From JBKHHU01 sp046539045 (lineage in GTDB: Bacteria > Planctomycetota > Phycisphaerae > SM23-33): 48,292 bases of DNA. The stretch lies in NCBI GenBank assembly GCA_046539045.1, contig JBKHHU010000002.1, positions 1-48,292 on the forward strand. The letters are read 5' to 3'. The position numbers and the translations under genes were made by a program. The notes beneath the pieces are model-generated. The model worked only from the letters and a program-made list of their open reading frames with translations. It ran no database searches and was not told where the DNA came from. This document shows positions 21,994-31,073 of the stretch, piece after piece (the first letter of the stretch is position 1; each line of letters opens with the position of its first letter).

Positions 21994-23109
21994 TTACAGA
22001 GACGTTGTCGCTACGGTTTTCCGGTACATGTTCGAGTAATTGCCGACCATCTGTCGGAGGCTGTAGACCTCACAGGCGCGGGAACGTGCGCGGTGACCGA
22101 GTTGTTTCGCCATCTGGGGATGGGTCAGCAACATGCGCATCGACAGCGTTAGTCGCTCGACGTCGCCCGGCCGGACGATGTTGCCGGCTTTACCCGAATC
22201 CAGCAGTTCAGGCACGCCACCGACCCTGGTAGCAACGCAGGGCAGGCCGGTGGCCATGGCTTCCAGCAGGGCATTTGGGTTCTGCTCACTGTCACTGGGC
22301 AGTACGAACAGGTCCAGTTCGCGCAGGAACTCGGGGATGGTCCGGACGTGTCCGGGCAGATGCAGACGTTGATCGAAACCGCGTTCGGCTGCTCTTCGGG
22401 TCAGTTCATTCCGGAGTTCTCCTTCGCCGGCGATCCGGAGCTCCAGGTCGAACCCTTCGTTCCGCAAACGGCTGCACGCGTCCAGAAGCATTATCTGGTT
22501 TTTGACCGGTCTCAAATTGCCGACGGTGCCGACCACCACCGGTGACCGTTGCGCGTGTTCTCCGGGCGGATGGAACTTTTGTACATCCACGCCGTTTGGC
22601 AGGACGATGACGCGTCCCCTTGGCCAGCCGAATTCGCGGGTGACCAAACGACGGGAGGTCTCACTGACGGTCATCAGGACGGTGGAGGTCCTTCCGAGAA
22701 GATTCGATGCCCAACGTCGGCGGAGCGGCAGGTATCCGGCTCTTCCAAGCCCGTGGAAACTGAGTATCAGCGGCTTATCTCCGCCGTTGAGCACGCGAGC
22801 CAGCGCGATATCGGCCCAGGCTCCCCAGTTGCGAGCGTGGATCACGTCCGGATTGATCTGCCGGATCAGGCGAAGCAGTCGCAAAGGAAGACCGGGCTCG
22901 TTGGGTCGGGCCCTCATGCAGATGATGGGGATGTCGGGCGATAGCAGATGAGCGATCGCCGGTTTGGATCTCAGGCAGATTACGCTATGGCAGAATTGCG
23001 GACTTCCCAGTGACCGAACCACCTTGGCCATGGTCAATTCCATACCGCCGGGAAGCAATCCAGGCATGACGTGCAGAATGTGCACCGGCTTGTGGCAATC
23101 GCAGACCAT
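21994..23109 (-). CDS. Glycosyltransferase, TIGR03088-like (XrtA-associated)
   Basis: GT-B glycosyltransferase of 371 residues. The start HILHVMPGLLPGGMELTMAK and the mid-region VIHARNWGAWADIALAR resemble the sugar transferases found in PEP-CTERM/XrtA loci (TIGR03088). The C-terminal domain carries VGTVGNLRPVKNQIMLLDA, LRIAGEGELRNEL and the donor-site motif SDSEQNPNALLEAMATGLP. The ATG overlaps nothing but follows the O-antigen ligase-like stop directly; the GGAGGAG that ends the upstream gene serves as its ribosome binding site. This tight layout implies coupled translation. Confidence 0.9.
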   Translation of the reverse strand: MVCDCHKPVHILHVMPGLLPGGMELTMAKVVRSLGSPQFCHSVICLRSKPAIAHLLSPDIPIICMRARPNEPGLPLRLLRLIRQINPDVIHARNWGAWADIALARVLNGGDKPLILSFHGLGRAGYLPLRRRWASNLLGRTSTVLMTVSETSRRLVTREFGWPRGRVIVLPNGVDVQKFHPPGEHAQRSPVVVGTVGNLRPVKNQIMLLDACSRLRNEGFDLELRIAGEGELRNELTRRAAERGFDQRLHLPGHVRTIPEFLRELDLFVLPSDSEQNPNALLEAMATGLPCVATRVGGVPELLDSGKAGNIVRPGDVERLTLSMRMLLTHPQMAKQLGHRARSRACEVYSLRQMVGNYSNMYRKTVATTSL

Positions 23110-24483
23110 CTACTCCTCCATACTCAAAGCGCCTGCCGGGGCGGGCGTCCTTTGCGGCTTGGGTGGCGTCAGTGCGACAGCCGGTTGAGGCTCCCGAAGG
23201 TCCTCTCGGATGTTCTCGGTCACCCGCCGCAGCGCGATCGGCATGGCGATGAACCACCAGAGCGACTCCTGGTAGAGCAGGGTAGTCGTCATCCCGCAGG
23301 CGATGTTGGCGATCAGGCAGATCAGGAATCCGTACGCCGTCCAGGTAACTTGGTCGCCGTGAGGCTCGGGCAGCCTTTTTCCGATCTGCATCAGTTGCCA
23401 GCAGGTTCGGACCGCATAGCCCAACACCAGACAGAAAACAATCAGCCCGGGAATGCCAAGCTCGCCAACGCACCGCACGAACGTGTTGTGGGCGTCACGG
23501 CCCTGGTGTTCTCTGGCATACGAGCCGATCCTCTGATAGAAGTTTCCTACGCCGACTCCCAGCGGATTGCTCTTGAGCATCTGCATGGTGGCCTTCCAGA
23601 TTTCGATGCGGCTCTCTGCCGACGCGTCGCGCTGCTCGCCTTCATCGACAATGATGGTGCTTGCGCGTTTCAGGAACTGCGGGTCGGAAAGATACCAACC
23701 GCCGAGCAGCGCTACGAGAAGCCCCCCTGCAATGTGCTTGCGGTATCTCCTGGGACTAAACAGCAAAGCCGCGGCACCGGCAACCGCTGCTCCGACCATC
23801 GCACCGCGACTCCGGCAGAGGATGATGGTGTTTGCCACGAATGCTGCCGGGAACAGCAGTGCGATCCTTCCGGGCCATCGGGACCGCATGAACATTACCC
23901 CCATCAGAGGAAGAAGGGGGACAAGAAACGACACCAGTCGATTCGAGTCGCCGAAATCCGCGCCGCCGACACCTTCCAGACGACCCCGGACAAACTGGGA
24001 CCGCGGTGTGTTGTATGCCTGCGTACCGAGGATAAAGGCGCTGATCAGAATCACCCAGAGCAGGGCGTCCAGCTTCCGCCGGGTGGTGGCTATGTGTGTC
24101 ATCATCAGCAGGAAAATGACAACCTTCGTCAGTTTCATCGACGGGTGATCGACGGTGGTATACCTGTTCACGCTGGTCGGGCTCGTCATAGTGGAAATCC
24201 ACACGAGGCCCAGGAACAGGATGATCAGGATTTCACCTCGATGGAGCAGTTTGGCTCCGTACCGCAGGCGGGAGAAACTGAACAGGAAGCCCACGGCCGT
24301 CGCGAGCGCGAGCATGTACGAGTACCGCAGTCCATAGTGACTGACCGCCCCGGCCCACCATTGTCGTTCCGGTCCGATGATGTAGTGGGCCATATAGCCT
24401 CCCACGCCGAAGATCGGCATGGCCAGCGCCAACAGGCACGATGCACCGAACAGGCCCAGAAATAGCAGTGATCTCAGTGGCAT
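23110..24483 (-). CDS. O-antigen ligase/polymerase-like membrane protein
   Basis: Integral membrane protein of 457 residues with about ten or more hydrophobic helices. A large periplasmic loop near residues 290-350 holds SRIEIWKATMQMLKSNPLGVG, displayed here in parts (AESRIEIWKATMQML, NPLGVGVGNFYQRIG) and AHNTFVRCVGELGIPG, matching the Wzy_C/O-antigen ligase signature. These enzymes move or polymerise lipid-linked glycans on the outer face of the inner membrane; XrtA loci carry a related O-glycosylation ligase (TIGR03097). The C-terminal tail is Pro/Ala-rich and cytoplasmic. Its start overlaps the end of the upstream glycosyltransferase gene by 10 bases. Confidence 0.88.
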   Translation of the reverse strand: MPLRSLLFLGLFGASCLLALAMPIFGVGGYMAHYIIGPERQWWAGAVSHYGLRYSYMLALATAVGFLFSFSRLRYGAKLLHRGEILIILFLGLVWISTMTSPTSVNRYTTVDHPSMKLTKVVIFLLMMTHIATTRRKLDALLWVILISAFILGTQAYNTPRSQFVRGRLEGVGGADFGDSNRLVSFLVPLLPLMGVMFMRSRWPGRIALLFPAAFVANTIILCRSRGAMVGAAVAGAAALLFSPRRYRKHIAGGLLVALLGGWYLSDPQFLKRASTIIVDEGEQRDASAESRIEIWKATMQMLKSNPLGVGVGNFYQRIGSYAREHQGRDAHNTFVRCVGELGIPGLIVFCLVLGYAVRTCWQLMQIGKRLPEPHGDQVTWTAYGFLICLIANIACGMTTTLLYQESLWWFIAMPIALRRVTENIREDLREPQPAVALTPPKPQRTPAPAGALSMEE

Positions 24484-25670
24484 TGCGTCTTCTCCGCGGT
24501 GTACTGAGGCTGGTACTGCCCTGTGAGGGCCCGCAGCTTATTGGCGGCGGCAGGCCATGTGAAGTGCTCGCGGACAATTCGTCTGCCCGCTGCACCCATG
24601 CTCTCTTGCGTGGCGCGACTTCGCAGAATTCGCAGGGCCTGCTGGCCGATCGTTTTGGCGCCCTGAGCCACGGCCAGCGCCGAGTGGGCATCTTCCGGGA
24701 GTCCCTGAAGCGCCCGCGGTGTGGTGACTACTGCAGCCCCGGCAGCCCAGGCTTCCAGGATCTTGTTCTTGATGCCCGTCCCGATTCGCATCGGCAGAAC
24801 AACCGCTCCCGCCGACCAGAGATAGGGTCGGACGTCCTCAACCCTGCCGGTAACTTCCACCCGTTCGGAGGCCAGACTTGCCACACGATCCGTGACGTCG
24901 GCGCCTACGATCGTCACACGCACCTGGGGTCGGCGCAGCTGGACGTAAGGGAGGATGTCGCGAGCCAGAAACTCCGCAGCGTCTTCATTCGGCGGATGGC
25001 TCATGTGGCCGAGGAACACGAGGCGGTTCTGGTCCCGCGGTTCGGCGTCTTCGGGCGGGGCGAAAAACTCGGCATCAACACCATTGGGGATGACGGCCGT
25101 GGGGGTACCGTCAACGCGTCTGGAGAAGCTGTCGGCATCGTCGGATGTCACGAACACCGCGCAGTTTACATGTTCCATGCAGTATCGTTCGTAGTTCGGT
25201 TCACCGAGAAGGAACTTCATCCGACGGGCCAGGCGTACCGGAGCCGGGTTGCGGAACAGCTTGCGGCGGGCTTCCAGAACAGGGTCGTCCACCATCTCGC
25301 TGATGACAGTCCCCGAACGGTTTGCCTCTCGGGAGTATTGCAGAACCGTCTGGCCTTCCAGAACCGTGGCGTCATATTCCCCGGCATGCCGTTCGACAGC
25401 CCGGGCGAAGTCCGGATCGTAGGCGTGAGTGGCCAATCTGCACCGTCCCGGGCCTTTGGGGCAATGCCTGCCCGGAAGCAGTTCGGCTATTCCTACCCCG
25501 GCATTGCCATAGGCCTCTACGCCTTCAGAGTCGCCATCGAAGCTCAGCAGGTCCACGTGATCGCCCAGACTCACGAGCGTCCGAGCCAGATGATACACGC
25601 GAAGCCATCGCCCATTGATGATCGGCCAGGGCATTCTCGGGCAAACGAATAGCCATTTTCTGTCGTTCAT
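24474..25670 (-). CDS. Glycosyltransferase, family 4-like
   Basis: GT-B glycosyltransferase of 398 residues. It opens KWLFVCPRMPWPIINGRWLR and the C-terminal half has RLVFLGHMSHPPNEDAAEFLA, VTIVGADVTDRVASL, VTGRVEDVRPYLWSAGAVVLPMR shown in part, and TGIKNKILEAWAAG, the acceptor/donor region common to the TIGR03087-like sugar transferases. It belongs to the EPS repeat-unit assembly set. Its ATG overlaps the upstream glycosyltransferase stop by 4 bases and its own stop overlaps the O-antigen ligase-like start by 10 bases, so translation of the block is coupled. Confidence 0.9.
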   Translation of the reverse strand: MNDRKWLFVCPRMPWPIINGRWLRVYHLARTLVSLGDHVDLLSFDGDSEGVEAYGNAGVGIAELLPGRHCPKGPGRCRLATHAYDPDFARAVERHAGEYDATVLEGQTVLQYSREANRSGTVISEMVDDPVLEARRKLFRNPAPVRLARRMKFLLGEPNYERYCMEHVNCAVFVTSDDADSFSRRVDGTPTAVIPNGVDAEFFAPPEDAEPRDQNRLVFLGHMSHPPNEDAAEFLARDILPYVQLRRPQVRVTIVGADVTDRVASLASERVEVTGRVEDVRPYLWSAGAVVLPMRIGTGIKNKILEAWAAGAAVVTTPRALQGLPEDAHSALAVAQGAKTIGQQALRILRSRATQESMGAAGRRIVREHFTWPAAANKLRALTGQYQPQYTAEKTQCH

Positions 25671-26890
25671 CGCAACCCCTCCTTTCGGGTGCGGGGCCCG
25701 GCGCTCTGTCGTCCGGTCAGGAGATACTGCTGGATCGTGTCGATATACGCGTCCCAGTCGTGTTGTGAGACAGCCAGTTCACGGGCCGCCAGTCCCATCG
25801 GTCGAAGCATGTGAGGCGAGCCGGCAATCTCTTCCAGCACGAGGCGCAGTGAAATCTCTGAATCCAGGTCGTAGATGAACCCGTGTATGCCTTCCTGGAT
25901 CAGATGTGGAAGCGGGCTGACCGTTCGGGGGTAATTGTCGGCAGGGCCAATGACCGGCAGGCCGTATGCCATCGACTGCAGGTACACTTGCGGTGAGAAC
26001 TCCATACGGACAGCATGCACCAGAACATCCGCGGCAGCACAGCCTTCACTCATTTCCGCCTGCGCTCCGAGGAAGCGCACCCGGTCCAGCAGCCCGCTCT
26101 TTTTGGCGCGGAATTCAACCTCCTCCAACTCAGGACCGGACCCAGCCACCCAGAGCATGATGTTGGGAGCCTTCGCGTTCTGCAGTACTTTCAGCAGGAA
26201 TGTCACGTTGTCGGCGTCGATGGGTTGACGGGCTGCCAGCAGGACCGTCGCGTTGGCCGGGGTGTGGAAGCGTGCTCGGAGAATATCGCGTCGGACGGGA
26301 TGCTGTTTCAGATCAAGCACTCCGGGTACGGCAATGTCCAGCCGGCCCTCCATTCGCGAGCAGGCGGTCAGTACAGGACGGACCGATGCGGGCGAAGGTA
26401 CCAGCGTCTGATCGCTGCGCCTCAAAGCGAGCACCTGAGCCCGCCGGAGCAGGTGTCGGTGGAGGAATCTCAGCCAGTGGTGACGCCGTATGGAGGTGGG
26501 TCCGGCGTCCGGCTGATAGAAGCCTGCGAAAAGATAGATGATCCTCACTCTCGGCCAGACGCACCGGGCCGCGTTGACATAGAACGGGCAGAGCGTCAGC
26601 AGCACGTCCGGTTCCTCGACCTGGTACCGCATGACGTGCACCAGGTTCTGATGCAGGGAGAGGACAGGCATATGCGCCAGACGCCGCAAAACGCCGGCAG
26701 AACTGTCGCCATGGAAGATGGTAGGCACGCCCCGGATCAGATCAATACCTCGCTGATTGGGTGCGTCGCTGCGGGAGAGGACCGTTACCGCATGGCCCCG
26801 CTGCTGCAGAGACGAGGCCAGTTGCAGAGCGAAGGAGACATTTTCTCCCCGTCGTGATACATCCGAAAAACATGTAACGAGAATCCTCAT
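25667..26890 (-). CDS. Glycosyltransferase, family 4-like
   Basis: GT-B glycosyltransferase of 407 residues. Visible features are MRILVTCFSDVSRRGENVSF at the N-terminus with a glycine-poor donor loop, TVLLAARQPIDADNVTFLL, LWVAGSGPELEEVEFRAK, VRFLGAQAEMSEGCAAADVLVH in part, and QVYLQSMAYGLPVIGPADNYPR, which carries Gln-Ser instead of the usual E-A in the E-x7-E region. That substitution and the weaker N-terminal similarity make the donor specificity hard to guess. It overlaps its neighbours at both ends by 1-4 bases. Confidence 0.86.
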   Translation of the reverse strand: MRILVTCFSDVSRRGENVSFALQLASSLQQRGHAVTVLSRSDAPNQRGIDLIRGVPTIFHGDSSAGVLRRLAHMPVLSLHQNLVHVMRYQVEEPDVLLTLCPFYVNAARCVWPRVRIIYLFAGFYQPDAGPTSIRRHHWLRFLHRHLLRRAQVLALRRSDQTLVPSPASVRPVLTACSRMEGRLDIAVPGVLDLKQHPVRRDILRARFHTPANATVLLAARQPIDADNVTFLLKVLQNAKAPNIMLWVAGSGPELEEVEFRAKKSGLLDRVRFLGAQAEMSEGCAAADVLVHAVRMEFSPQVYLQSMAYGLPVIGPADNYPRTVSPLPHLIQEGIHGFIYDLDSEISLRLVLEEIAGSPHMLRPMGLAARELAVSQHDWDAYIDTIQQYLLTGRQSAGPRTRKEGLR

Positions 26891-28083
26891 CAGGACCCCG
26901 CTTTCAAAATGGCCTGTGGCGGATCAGGCTCCGCCTTTGGGCATGGGTGGAGGGCGCTGTGGATCATGGTCAGTTTGCTTTCCCACGTCTCGCTGGTCAT
27001 CCGTTGGACATAATGCCGACGTTGCTCGATGGAAGTCTGCAGTGCCGCCTCCACCGCCGGGATGAATTCTTCGCTAGTCGAGGCAAAACGGACAAGATCC
27101 GCGTAGCGCCGAACTTCCGGCATGGGTGAGGAAACCACCGGCAACCCCGCCGCCAGATATTCCCGGAGCTTGATCGGGTTCACCGCCTCGGTCAGCCGGT
27201 TGAGCCTGAACGGTACCAGGCCGACGTCGAACCCGGCACAGTAGGCGGGTAGCTCGTGGTAAGCCCGTCGGCCGAGGAAATTCAGATTCTCCACAGGCCG
27301 GTATTGGGAGATATCCACGACTGAGTCCGCATCGCCGATCATGACGAACTGCCAGTCAGGTCGTTTGCGGGCGACATCCGCCAGCAGGTCCAGATCAACC
27401 CAGTCCCGAAGGAGTCCGAAGAATCCGAGTCGTGGAGAAGGGATCCGCGCCAGATCATCCGGCAATGTGCGTGGCGTCAGAGAGGCTCCGCGGAAATGCC
27501 TATGGTCCACTCCATGCGGTACAAGAATCGTGTTCGGATTCCAGCGAGATTTTGCCTTCTGCAGCGGTTGCGAGGTGGTGATGACCAGATCCGAGCGCCG
27601 GCAGAGATTTTCTTCATCCCTCAGGACCTGAGCGGTATCGTACCCCGAAAAGGAGGAGAAATCGTCCACGCAGTAGTAGATGACCTTATCCTCACCGAAC
27701 GTCCCGAGCATGTAGGAGATGTCGGGCGTGAATGACCAGACCTGAAGCGGGCCGTTGCGCAAGTGCGACAGGGCGGCGCGGATGGAGGTGGTCAGCAGCA
27801 TCCTGTTTGCCCGAACAGCGGCGGAACTGGACGGGAGCGGGACAACCAGGGGCGTAAGTACCGTCAGCCCCCGCCGGACTTGACGCAGACCGGCCGCCAC
27901 CTGCCGAAGCTTGCCGGCGATGTGCAACAGGTCCGATCCGTTCGCGCTGGGCTTGCGGGATGCATGGTAGTTGACCCAGAGCACTTCGTTTCGCTCCGCC
28001 AGCAGATGCATCACGTGATGCTTGCTCGTGGGCGGGGCGTCGTAATTGCTTGCGAAGCAAAGTATGGTCTTGCCTTCGATCAT
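26890..28083 (-). CDS. Glycosyltransferase (family 1/4-like)
   Basis: Glycosyltransferase of 397 residues resembling the group that starts ILCFASNYDAPPTSKHHVM and contains VWSFTPDISYMLG and YYCVDDFSSFSGYD, motifs I associate with EPS glycosyltransferases whose N-domain reads out a short sugar chain. The C-terminal domain has RLGFFGLLRDWVDLDLLADV, WQFVMIGDADSVVD, and the donor-site region NPIKLREYLAAGLPVVSSPMPEV. ATG 28083 is selected because GGGGGGAGG precedes it and it overlaps the upstream stop by 4 bases (ATGA). Confidence 0.88.
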   Translation of the reverse strand: MIEGKTILCFASNYDAPPTSKHHVMHLLAERNEVLWVNYHASRKPSANGSDLLHIAGKLRQVAAGLRQVRRGLTVLTPLVVPLPSSSAAVRANRMLLTTSIRAALSHLRNGPLQVWSFTPDISYMLGTFGEDKVIYYCVDDFSSFSGYDTAQVLRDEENLCRRSDLVITTSQPLQKAKSRWNPNTILVPHGVDHRHFRGASLTPRTLPDDLARIPSPRLGFFGLLRDWVDLDLLADVARKRPDWQFVMIGDADSVVDISQYRPVENLNFLGRRAYHELPAYCAGFDVGLVPFRLNRLTEAVNPIKLREYLAAGLPVVSSPMPEVRRYADLVRFASTSEEFIPAVEAALQTSIEQRRHYVQRMTSETWESKLTMIHSALHPCPKAEPDPPQAILKAGS

Positions 28084-29324
28084 GCAATACCTCCCCCCGC
28101 GGGCATCCCAGCCGACATGTTCTCGTCGGTCGGTTGGTGTGGGTTCGCAAGACGAACACATTCCTGCACGAGTGCTGCCATCCGGCTGGGCCAGCTGTAC
28201 GTGTTGCGGACCATGCGTAATGCCTGCTCCGTCAGACGATCTGCATACGCTGGATCTGTCAGAAGCCGCGCGGCGGCCTCTACCCACTCATCGGGGCTCC
28301 TGGCTGAGAGAACATGTTGATCGGCGCTGAAGTCCAGCCCGGTAAGCGCTTCGGGGGATGCGACAACAGGTACACCGCACGCGGCAGCTTCGAGGACTTT
28401 GTTCTGGATGCCGCGAGCGATATCCAGCGGGGCGACGGCGACGGCCGCCTGGTGAAGATAAGGGGCGGTGTCGACGACGGAACCGGTGACGGTCACACCT
28501 TCCAGTTTATCCAGTCGCTGCACCGCTCCGACAGGGTGACGGCCGACGATGAGGAACCGGAGACCGGGAAATCGTTGCCTCAGTTCCGGATAGACAGTGC
28601 GGCAGAACCAGCACACGGCCCGGACGTTTGGTTCGTAATCCATGGAGCCGGTGAACACCAGTGCGGGGCTGTCCGAGTCCGGCTTTGTGTTCGTCGGGCG
28701 AAAATGGCTCGTGTCGACCCCATTCTGTACCGGTACGACCTTCGCCGGCCCGGGCGGCAGGAGATCAGCCTCTGCACTGCTGACGGTGAAAACGGTGCGA
28801 CACTGTTCCAGTGCCCGGCGTTCCAGGCGGGCCACGGCGGCAGCTTCCCGCGAATACAGCAGATGTCCGGGCAGGTGTCTTCGACGCGCGTACGCGCGCC
28901 ATTTGGCACTGTCCACATCGACCAGGTCCATTGCACAAGATTCCGCGTTTGCTTTCAGCAGCAGCGGAAGCGTCGAACTGCAGTACCCGAATGCCAGATC
29001 GAACCGTTGCTGAAGAATGCGATCAACGCGACGCATGGAACAGCTGTCCGGCTGGAAGTAGCACTCGGTGGCCGAGCGGCCCCGAGCAATCCGCCACACG
29101 CCGCGCAGCACGCCGAGTTTGCCGCGGGCCCACAGTGGCAGGACAGCAGAGCATAGCTCCTCCATCGGCTCGAGTCTTGCCGCATCGAAGGCTTCCTGGC
29201 AAAGGGCGAGAAGGGTGACATCGAACACGCTGGAGAGAGCCATGATCTCGTGGAACGCGCGGACCCTCTCGCCTTTGTCGGGCGGGTAGGGCACGCGATG
29301 CGATATATACAGAAGACGCTGCAT
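28080..29324 (-). CDS. Sugar transferase, TIGR03087-like (XrtA-associated)
   Basis: GT-B glycosyltransferase of 414 residues. The start LLYISHRVPYPPDKGERVRA and the internal MDLVDVDSAKWRAYARRR are the signatures I recognise for the PEP-CTERM/XrtA-associated sugar transferase family TIGR03087. The C-terminal half has LVFTGSMDYEPNVRAVCWF, LRFLIVGRHPVGAVQRL and GIQNKVLEAAACGVPVVASP. ATG 29324 has AGGA 4 bases upstream; a GTG at 29336 is possible but has no ribosome binding site. It lies 18 bases after the tyrosine kinase gene and is the first glycosyltransferase of the series. Confidence 0.91.
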   Translation of the reverse strand: MQRLLYISHRVPYPPDKGERVRAFHEIMALSSVFDVTLLALCQEAFDAARLEPMEELCSAVLPLWARGKLGVLRGVWRIARGRSATECYFQPDSCSMRRVDRILQQRFDLAFGYCSSTLPLLLKANAESCAMDLVDVDSAKWRAYARRRHLPGHLLYSREAAAVARLERRALEQCRTVFTVSSAEADLLPPGPAKVVPVQNGVDTSHFRPTNTKPDSDSPALVFTGSMDYEPNVRAVCWFCRTVYPELRQRFPGLRFLIVGRHPVGAVQRLDKLEGVTVTGSVVDTAPYLHQAAVAVAPLDIARGIQNKVLEAAACGVPVVASPEALTGLDFSADQHVLSARSPDEWVEAAARLLTDPAYADRLTEQALRMVRNTYSWPSRMAALVQECVRLANPHQPTDENMSAGMPAGGGIA

Positions 29325-29342
29325 GAAGTCCTGCACCGCGGA

Positions 29343-30194
29343 TCAAGAGTAGCGATAGAGATAGTTGGGAATATAATAGCGCCGATGCGTGAGGATGATG
29401 CCCCCGACATCGACGCGGGCTGATCGGAGCAGGCGGATCGCGCGGGCTACACACTCTTTCCGTGTCTTGTTCAGCCGGACCACCAGCAGCGCTTCACCGG
29501 CGAGTTGTCCGATGACTCCGGCATCGGCAACCGCATTGATCGGGGGCGTATCCCAGATGACATAGTCAAAGCAGCTTTTGGCCTGGGCGATCATCTTTCT
29601 GACTTCACGGGCGGAGATCAGAGTTCCGACCTCCTCCCTCTTCACTGATCCGGTCGGAAGGATGTACAGGTTTGGCAGCGCAGTGGCTTGGATTGCCTCC
29701 AGCAGGTCGGTTTCTCCACGGAGCACCTCGGCAATGCCGGGCGACTTCTCGGTATTGAAGAGCTTGGCAATCCGCCCTCTCCGCATATCGAAATCCGCCA
29801 GAAGGGTGAACTTTCCCGGTCGTTCGGCAAGAACGGCTGCCAGATTGGATGCGCTGACAGATTTGCCCTCGCCCTTATTGGCGGAGGTGATCACGCGGGA
29901 GATCTTGCCGTCTTCAGCACTCGACAACAGGTTGGTGCGGAGTGATCGGTACTCTTCGGCGATGGACCCGCCACGTTCGTGACAGGTGCGGATCAACTTG
30001 GAATAGCGTTTGGCTGCTTCCGGCTCCAGTTGTGGAGGCAGGCTGATTCGTCGGCCCGGCTGGAAGGTATCGGACAGGTCGATACTCTGCCGTCCGAGGG
30101 AGTCTTCTTCGGATTGGTCGGAGGGGCCAAGCACCTCCTGGCCGCCGCCTTTTTCCACGCTGTGTCGTTTCATCGCGTCCCAGACGTTTGGCAT
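29343..30194 (-). CDS. Bacterial tyrosine autokinase (CpsD/Wzc C-domain type)
   Basis: Cytoplasmic BY-kinase of 283 residues that controls polymer length by cycles of autophosphorylation with the membrane chain-length protein. Walker A SANKGEGKSVSASNLA, Walker A' LLADFDMRRG and Walker B YVIWDTPPINAVADA are intact. The C-terminal tail RRYYIPNYLYRYS has five tyrosines in 13 residues, the usual phosphorylation cluster. As in XrtA loci (TIGR03018), the kinase is a separate protein from the Wzz-like subunit. A strong GGAAGGAG site precedes the ATG, and the gene begins 3 bases after the AAA ATPase stop. Confidence 0.92.
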   Translation of the reverse strand: MPNVWDAMKRHSVEKGGGQEVLGPSDQSEEDSLGRQSIDLSDTFQPGRRISLPPQLEPEAAKRYSKLIRTCHERGGSIAEEYRSLRTNLLSSAEDGKISRVITSANKGEGKSVSASNLAAVLAERPGKFTLLADFDMRRGRIAKLFNTEKSPGIAEVLRGETDLLEAIQATALPNLYILPTGSVKREEVGTLISAREVRKMIAQAKSCFDYVIWDTPPINAVADAGVIGQLAGEALLVVRLNKTRKECVARAIRLLRSARVDVGGIILTHRRYYIPNYLYRYS

Positions 30195-30197
30195 GGT

Positions 30198-31073
30198 CTA
30201 TCTCCTTCCGGACCATTCGAGCGAGTCGGTATCTCCGGCCCTGTGGTGACTCTGCAGACCCCAGCAGGTCATGTCGCGGAGCACATCGGAAACAATATCC
30301 TCGCCGATCAGATGCGAATCGCGGGCATAGCCGACCAGCAGGGCGTTGTCGCAGAGTACATTGACCAGCCGTGGTATTCCGTCAGTGGCCTGGAAGATCA
30401 GATCCCTCGCTTCGTCGCTGAACGAAACACCGGCGCCTCCTTCGTTGGCAGCGATAGCAAGCCGATGGCTGATGTAGCGACTGGTGTCGTCGGCGTTGAG
30501 GTGTCGCAGGTGGTAGCTGAGTACGATCCTCTGTCGCAACGGCTCCCAGCGAGGTTGCATGAGCCGTTCTCTGAGTTCCGGCTGACCGATGAGTATGATC
30601 TGGACCAGGCGGTTGCCCTGGTATTCCCAGTTCCAGAGCAGTCGCAGTTCTTCGAGGCTGGACGCGGGCAGATCCTGGCATTCGTCGAGGATCAGGGCTA
30701 CCAACCGTCTGCGGATCAGCAGCGAGACCAACTGCTCTTCCAGTGCGTCCAGCATGCTCATCTTGTCGGTGGTGGCGCGGACATTCATACCTGTCGCCGC
30801 GGCAACAGCGCGGATCAACTGCTTGGCCGACTGCGGCGGATTTTTCATGTACACCGTCAGGCATTTGGCGCCCAATCGGTCGGTGAGCATGTTGCCGACG
30901 AAGGTTTTGCCGGCACCGACCTCTCCTGTGACCAATACCATTCCTTTTCGCTGCTGGACCGTGTACATCATGTTCGCCAGCGCCTCAGCATGTGCTGAGC
31001 TTTCGAAGAAGTACCGCGAGTCACAGGTGATCGCGAAAGGGAATTCTCTGAGATTGTAAAAGGACAAATACAT
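30198..31073 (-). CDS. AAA ATPase of the EPS locus (ExeA/TIGR03015-like)
   Basis: ATPase of 291 residues with the ExeA-like fold: YNLREFPFAITCDSRYFF at the start, Walker A VTGEVGAGKTFVGNML, Walker B LVALILDECQDLPASSLEEL, the sensor region IILIGQPELRERLMQP, and the C-terminal GIPRLVNVLCDNALLVGYAR. XrtA/PEP-CTERM EPS loci carry such an ATPase (TIGR03015) between the chain-length protein and kinase genes, the position seen here. No membrane segment is visible, so it probably works in the cytoplasm with the export complex. Its ATG overlaps the upstream stop (ATGA-type, GGAGGCGCTGATG). Confidence 0.9.
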   Translation of the reverse strand: MYLSFYNLREFPFAITCDSRYFFESSAHAEALANMMYTVQQRKGMVLVTGEVGAGKTFVGNMLTDRLGAKCLTVYMKNPPQSAKQLIRAVAAATGMNVRATTDKMSMLDALEEQLVSLLIRRRLVALILDECQDLPASSLEELRLLWNWEYQGNRLVQIILIGQPELRERLMQPRWEPLRQRIVLSYHLRHLNADDTSRYISHRLAIAANEGGAGVSFSDEARDLIFQATDGIPRLVNVLCDNALLVGYARDSHLIGEDIVSDVLRDMTCWGLQSHHRAGDTDSLEWSGRR

